Source of the DNA: Anaerolineales bacterium
GTDB taxonomy: Bacteria > Chloroflexota > Anaerolineae > Anaerolineales > Villigracilaceae
DNA length: 10,816 nucleotides
Direction of reading: 5' to 3'
Assembly: GCA_016789205.1 (NCBI GenBank)
Contig: JAEURF010000020.1
Location: 1-10,816 of the forward strand
Program-made: the position numbers and the translations under genes
Notes under the pieces: model-generated
Seen by the model: only the letters and a program-made list of their open reading frames with translations
Told to the model about the DNA's origin: nothing
Databases searched by the model: none
In this document: piece by piece, positions 7,237 to 10,816 of the stretch
Numbering within the stretch: position 1 is the first letter of the stretch
Layout: each line of letters starts with the position of its first letter

Positions 7237-7280
7237 CACCCACAAACGCTAGTGACAAGTGGGTGGGAGTTTGTTATAAT
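7237..7280 (+). promoter_or_regulatory. Promoter of the cytochrome oxidase operon with flanking inverted repeat
   Basis: GTGACA (7252-7257, 5 of 6 matches), a 17-base spacer and a perfect TATAAT (7275-7280) make a strong sigma70-type promoter, with transcription expected near 7287. An inverted repeat CACCCAC (7237-7243) / GTGGGTG (7259-7265), 15 bases apart, brackets the -35 box and could be a regulator site. The repeat could also be chance, since GTGGG is partly repeated in tandem. Confidence 0.75.
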
Positions 7281-7298
7281 CGGCTTGTGAAAATTGAG

Positions 7299-7366
7299 AC
7301 AAATTCGATGAGAATTTGTTTTTGTTTGATACAATCAAAATTCGGGTTTACACCCGTTTGAATTTT
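7299..7366 (+). promoter_or_regulatory. Structured 5' leader of the oxidase operon
   Basis: The predicted leader of about 95 nt holds four short complementary segments: ACAAATTC (7299-7306), GAATTTGT (7312-7319), CAAAATTC (7336-7343) and GAATTTT (7360-7366). Segments 1 and 2 form an 8-bp hairpin followed by a T-run. Segments 3 and 4 form a second hairpin, closed at the tip by CGGGT/ACCCG with a 4-nt bulge, ending 3 bases before the coxB ribosome binding site. Segment 2 can also pair with 3, giving an alternative fold. It matches no riboswitch class that I recognise. Confidence 0.45.
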
Positions 7367-7369
7367 TTC

Positions 7370-7376
7370 AGGAGAG
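7370..7376 (+). promoter_or_regulatory. coxB ribosome binding site
   Basis: AGGAGAG lies 5 bases before the ATG at 7382. This sets the start at 7382 rather than an in-frame ATG at 7316 inside the leader, which has no comparable site. Confidence 0.85.
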
Positions 7377-7381
7377 AGTCT

Positions 7382-8401
7382 ATGCAACATTTTGTGATTG
7401 TGGGAATTTTGGTCATTATTACGACCATTCTCACCTATCTCGGTTTGGATGTGGCTGGGCTTGCCAAGCAACAACATCCAATTGCGGCAAGCGCACAGTC
7501 GGTATCGATTGACCAACTGTGGCAATGGGAAATGATAGTCATTTCCTTTTTATTTGCAGTTATCTTTGTTCCTATGATGTACAGCCTTGTAGCATTTCGC
7601 CAAAAGAAAGGCGAAATGAAAGATGGCGAACACATGGAAGGCAACACAAGCCTCGAAATTGCTTGGACGGTTATCCCCCTTTTCCTCGTCGTCATCTTCG
7701 CTTATTTAGGCGGTTGGTCACTTGGTGAAGTTCGCCGGGTAGACCCACAAGCCTTAGTTATCAATGTCAAGGGTCAGCAATTCACATGGACTTTTGAATA
7801 CCCTGAATATGGAATCATCACCAACGAATTACATTTACCAGCAGATAGACAAGTTGTATTAAAAATGACATCCATAGATGTCATCCACTCTTTCTGGGTT
7901 CCTGAATTTCGCATCAAACAAGACGTTGTACCGGGTCGCATCACTGAATATCGGGTTACGCCTACACTTGTCGGTAACTATAAAGTACGCTGTGCCGAAT
8001 TATGTGGCACTTCTCACGCCTACATGGAAAATGCAGTCATCGTCAACACCCAAGCAGATTACGATGCATGGATTGCAGAACAAGCCGAACTCGCCAAACT
8101 AGCGGCACAAACCCCGGAAGGGCAGGGCAGGTTGCTCACAGTCCGAAACGGCTGTACTGGCTGTCACTCTTTAGATGGCACACCGCTCACAGGTCCTACT
8201 TGGTTTAACATATTTGGCAAAACAGAAGAGATGAATGATGGCTCCACCCTCGTAATAGATGAAGCCTATCTAATTGAATCTATCCTAAATCCAAATGCAA
8301 AAATTGTTGCAGGTTTCCCATCACCTTCTGTAATGCCTGCTTTTGTTTTTAGTGATGAAGAACTTGCAAATATCATTGCATACATTAAGACTCTGAAATA
8401 G
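7382..8401 (+). CDS. coxB: Cytochrome c oxidase subunit II with fused cytochrome c domain (caa3 type)
   Basis: 339 residues. Takes electrons from a donor through a fused c-type heme, then CuA, to subunit I. Three hydrophobic segments lie at about 4-24, 50-72 and 88-108; the first could be a signal anchor, the other two are the usual subunit II hairpin. The CuA cupredoxin domain follows with the aromatic QFTWTFEYPE stretch and ligands His169, Cys204, Glu206, Cys208, His212 and Met215 (CAELCGTSHAYM). The C-terminal cytochrome c domain has a CTGCH heme site (258-262) and a likely axial Met318 (VMPAF). The fusion marks a caa3 oxidase, which can take electrons from a soluble carrier or a membrane complex without a separate cytochrome c. 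First gene of the operon; coxA follows 21 bases later. Confidence 0.96.
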   Translation: MQHFVIVGILVIITTILTYLGLDVAGLAKQQHPIAASAQSVSIDQLWQWEMIVISFLFAVIFVPMMYSLVAFRQKKGEMKDGEHMEGNTSLEIAWTVIPLFLVVIFAYLGGWSLGEVRRVDPQALVINVKGQQFTWTFEYPEYGIITNELHLPADRQVVLKMTSIDVIHSFWVPEFRIKQDVVPGRITEYRVTPTLVGNYKVRCAELCGTSHAYMENAVIVNTQADYDAWIAEQAELAKLAAQTPEGQGRLLTVRNGCTGCHSLDGTPLTGPTWFNIFGKTEEMNDGSTLVIDEAYLIESILNPNAKIVAGFPSPSVMPAFVFSDEELANIIAYIKTLK

Positions 8402-8422
8402 TTTTGGAAGAGGAATCAACAT

Positions 8423-10318
8423 ATGAAGAAATTCTTTTCTAGTGCCCTTGCACGTGGGCTGTTATGGCAAGTCATCGGCTTTTTTATTGGCGCAGGACTC
8501 GTCACTGGCATTCGTGCATTAATGGGCTTAACCACTACCGATACATTCTTTTTTACTGAACCAGCTTGGGTATTAGGCGCATTATTTGGCGCGCTTTCAT
8601 TTTTAGTTGGTTGTGGCGTCATGGATGATTGGATTAAGTGGGCACGCGGTATTGATACACATGACAACCATGAAGAACATTGGCATGGTTGGGAAAAATA
8701 CATCAACGTATCATTTGACCACAAAGTCATCGGCATTCAATACACCATGATTGCCTTGCTTCTCATTGCCATTGGTGGAACGTTTGCGATGATTTTCCGC
8801 ACCGAACTTGCCGCATCTCAACTGCAGTTCCTGACCACTGATTTGAAATTGTTCGGTCAAAACGGACCACAACTTTACAACACACTCATGTCGTTGCATG
8901 GCATTGTGATGATTATTTCCATTTTGCTCGGCATTTCTGGAATTATCAACTATGCAGTGCCACTTCTCATCGGCGCGGCAGATATGTCCTTCCCACGCCT
9001 CAACGCCTTTTCATACTGGATTGCTGTCCCTGCCGCAATTACTTTGGTCTCTAGCCTTTTTCTTGGCGGCTTCGACACTGGCTGGACGGGGTATCCTCCA
9101 CTTTCAGCCCGCGCCCCAGTTGGTATGCAAATGTTTTTCATGGGCGTCTTTATCGCGGGTTGGTCGTCTATTTTAGGCGCATTGAATGTAGTTGTCACCG
9201 TGCTTCGTATGCGCGCCAAAGGCATGACCGCCTTCAAAATGCCCATCTTCGTTTGGGCAGGTTTAGCCACTTCCATCATTGCCATGACCGCCACTCAGTT
9301 CATTGGTTTGGCATTTCAATTGGTCATGTTCCAACGGCTTTTGGGCATGGGCTTCTTTGACCCAACCAAAGGTGGTAACCCAGTACTCTTCCAACATTTA
9401 TTCTGGTTTTATTCACACCCCGCTGTGTATGTATTTATCCTTCCGGGCTTGGGTGTGATTTCTGAATTACTACCAGTTTTCGTCCGCAAGCCTTTATATG
9501 GTTACCGCTGGATTGCCATGTCATCTATTGGCATCGCACTCGTAGGCTTTGTAGTCTGGGCGCATCACATGTTTACATCCAGCATGAATGAATACTTACG
9601 CGTGCCATTTATGTACAGCACCTTGTTAGTATCTGTTCCTACTGGCGTTAAATTCTTTTCATGGGTAGCGACTCTTTGGAAAGGCAAGATTTCCACACCT
9701 ACACCGATGTTATTCGTCTTAGGCGCGATTGTTGTCTTTTTGATGGGCGGTCTTTCCGGACCTCCACACGCTACGGTTTCCACCGACCTTCATCTACATG
9801 ACACATATTTCGTCGTCGGTCACTTCCACGATACAATTTTCGGCGGATTTGTCTTCCCGTTCTTTGCCGCAATTTATTATTGGTTCCCTAAAGCCACAGG
9901 TCGCCGCATGAATGAATTTTGGGGCAAAGTGCATTTCTGGTTAATGACACCTTCCTTCTTTATATTGACATTTGGCATGATGTACGTCGGTTTGTTAGGT
10001 ATGCGCCGCCGTATCGCTGATTATGACCCTGCACTTGGGATAGATACTGCCCACCTTATCCTTACCATTGCCGGTTTTGCAATCTTCTTCTCGGTTTTGA
10101 TTTTCTTCATCAATTTTTTCTACAGCATCAAAAATGGAGAAAAAGCCGAAGGCAATCTTTGGAATTCACGTTCACCAGAATGGCAAGTTCCTTCACCCAT
10201 GTCATTGCATAACTATCCAACACCAATTGAAGTGATTGGTGAACCCTACGATTACGGCTTGAAAGATTCGCCTTATACTCGTTTTGTCGAAGCCCCTAAG
10301 GGCAAAGGCAAACATTAA
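8423..10318 (+). CDS. coxA: Cytochrome c oxidase subunit I, A2-type heme-copper oxidase, with N-terminal extension
   Basis: 631 residues. Catalytic subunit that reduces O2 to water and pumps protons. Heme ligands are His159 (LMSLHG) and His467/His469 (VVGHFHD); CuB ligands are His332 and His381/His382 (WAHHM). Tyr336 is the residue cross-linked to His332 in this family. The D-channel residues Asp187 and Asn194 and the K-channel Lys410 and Thr407 (SVPTGVK) are present. The helix VI motif is YSHPAVY (330-336) in place of GHPEVY, so the usual Glu is absent and the Tyr-Ser pair of A2-type oxidases replaces it. Before the conserved FDHK at 98 lies an unusual extension with two hydrophobic segments (about 11-33 and 45-65) and a His-rich, acidic stretch (HDNHEEHWHGWE). 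An AGAGG site precedes the ATG by 9 bases. Confidence 0.96.
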   Translation: MKKFFSSALARGLLWQVIGFFIGAGLVTGIRALMGLTTTDTFFFTEPAWVLGALFGALSFLVGCGVMDDWIKWARGIDTHDNHEEHWHGWEKYINVSFDHKVIGIQYTMIALLLIAIGGTFAMIFRTELAASQLQFLTTDLKLFGQNGPQLYNTLMSLHGIVMIISILLGISGIINYAVPLLIGAADMSFPRLNAFSYWIAVPAAITLVSSLFLGGFDTGWTGYPPLSARAPVGMQMFFMGVFIAGWSSILGALNVVVTVLRMRAKGMTAFKMPIFVWAGLATSIIAMTATQFIGLAFQLVMFQRLLGMGFFDPTKGGNPVLFQHLFWFYSHPAVYVFILPGLGVISELLPVFVRKPLYGYRWIAMSSIGIALVGFVVWAHHMFTSSMNEYLRVPFMYSTLLVSVPTGVKFFSWVATLWKGKISTPTPMLFVLGAIVVFLMGGLSGPPHATVSTDLHLHDTYFVVGHFHDTIFGGFVFPFFAAIYYWFPKATGRRMNEFWGKVHFWLMTPSFFILTFGMMYVGLLGMRRRIADYDPALGIDTAHLILTIAGFAIFFSVLIFFINFFYSIKNGEKAEGNLWNSRSPEWQVPSPMSLHNYPTPIEVIGEPYDYGLKDSPYTRFVEAPKGKGKH

Positions 10319-10343
10319 ATTGAAAAGGTGAGGAGCAAACTAG

Positions 10344-10816
10344 ATGTCCCATTCACAAACTAAATCCGCCGCGCTCATGCAGGGTGTGATTATCTTTATT
10401 TATCTTGGTGTTCTAACTGTTTTGGAATACTTCGTCGCCGTTTCTTTTGATGCGGTGCCTTTGTTGATTGTTGTTGCTATCATCAAAGCCGCGTTGGTCG
10501 TGTATTACTTTATGCACATTTACAAACTCGGCGAATCCGATAGCGACACAAACCATGATTCTTATGCCTTCAAAACAGTTACCAATCGTTTTGGGTTATG
10601 GCTTTTCTTGCTTTCAGATAGCTTTGTATTTGCAGGCTTGATGGTCATGCGTGCTAACTTACTTGGTTTAACTCGCCCTGAATTGAGCCAAGCATTAGGC
10701 TTATTTGTTACTGTTGTTTTATTGGTTTCTTCCTTCTTTATGAATCGCGGAGAAATGCTCATGAGCCATGGGGATGTTAAAGGCTTTATGCGCAACACAG
10801 TTATCACCTTTATTTT
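10344..10816 (+). CDS. Fused cytochrome c oxidase subunit IV-subunit III (partial, runs off the window)
   Basis: An open frame with no stop from the ATG at 10344 to the window end (157 codons visible). GAGGAG (10330-10335) lies 8 bases before the ATG and coxA ends 25 bases upstream. Residues 1 to about 65 resemble the small prokaryotic subunit IV: two hydrophobic helices, EYFVA, and KAALVVYYFMHIYKL (FMH around His58). After a short polar linker (GESDSDTNHDSYAFKT), residues from Asn81 on resemble the start of subunit III: NRFGLWLFLLSDSFVFAG, RANLLG, a further helix, then the FMNRGEMLMSHGD loop. Asp92 stands where subunit III usually has Glu. Subunit III supports proton uptake and enzyme stability; subunit IV aids assembly. 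The C-terminal helices of III lie outside the window. Confidence 0.85.
   Translation, partial: MSHSQTKSAALMQGVIIFIYLGVLTVLEYFVAVSFDAVPLLIVVAIIKAALVVYYFMHIYKLGESDSDTNHDSYAFKTVTNRFGLWLFLLSDSFVFAGLMVMRANLLGLTRPELSQALGLFVTVVLLVSSFFMNRGEMLMSHGDVKGFMRNTVITFI

Noticed and set aside
7337..7368. Hairpin 2 of the cox leader as a plain transcription terminator
   Set aside because: The Ts are part of the stem and the ribosome binding site follows at once, so it is better seen as a leader structure.
7274..7695. Minus-strand frames over the cox promoter and the start of coxB
   Set aside because: They oppose a well-supported promoter and gene and have no family features.
1..10816. Insertion sequences, CRISPR arrays, phage genes, toxin-antitoxin pairs
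   Set aside because: No transposase, regular repeats, integrase or paired small genes were seen on either strand.

Overview
The window is an AT-rich stretch of bacterial chromosome. It most resembles a Chloroflexota genome of the Anaerolineae type. This is inferred from the style of the proteins: a lipoprotein copper nitrite reductase carrying extra N-terminal cupredoxin domains, an A2-type caa3 oxidase, and a Chloroflexi/actinobacterial-style secreted lipoprotein. No rRNA or marker gene is present to prove it. I see no mobile element, CRISPR array, tRNA or rRNA.

Left half, minus strand. A three-gene operon runs leftwards from 6575: a degenerate UvrD/Rep-type SF1 helicase, a GT-C membrane glycosyltransferase (ATGA overlap with the helicase), and a secreted lipoprotein starting one base after the glycosyltransferase stop. 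It ends at a 14-bp hairpin terminator (1992-2025). The helicase promoter is near consensus and lies so close to the ATG that the mRNA is probably leaderless. Next comes nirK (97-1857), also leftward, with its own control region. That region holds a perfect TTGCGCTAGCGCAA palindrome with Crp/Fnr-family geometry and a second perfect 11-bp-arm dyad just before the gene. nirK ends at a 15-bp hairpin.

Right half, plus strand. A BCP-type peroxiredoxin (6685-7149) has its own terminator. It is followed by a cytochrome c oxidase operon: coxB with a fused cytochrome c domain, coxA of the A2 (YSHPxVY) type with an N-terminal extension, and a reading frame that joins a subunit IV domain to a subunit III domain and runs off the window. 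The operon has a clear sigma70-type promoter (GTGACA-17-TATAAT), an inverted repeat around the -35, and a leader of about 95 nt with four mutually complementary segments that could form alternative hairpins.

Taken together, the respiratory genes describe a cell that can use oxygen (caa3 oxidase) and can reduce nitrite to NO at the outer face of its membrane (NirK), with a thiol peroxidase for peroxide defence. The helicase/glycosyltransferase/lipoprotein operon has no obvious link to respiration. The points most worth checking are the IV-III fusion, the nirK control region, the cox leader RNA and the three-cupredoxin NirK with one dead copper site.
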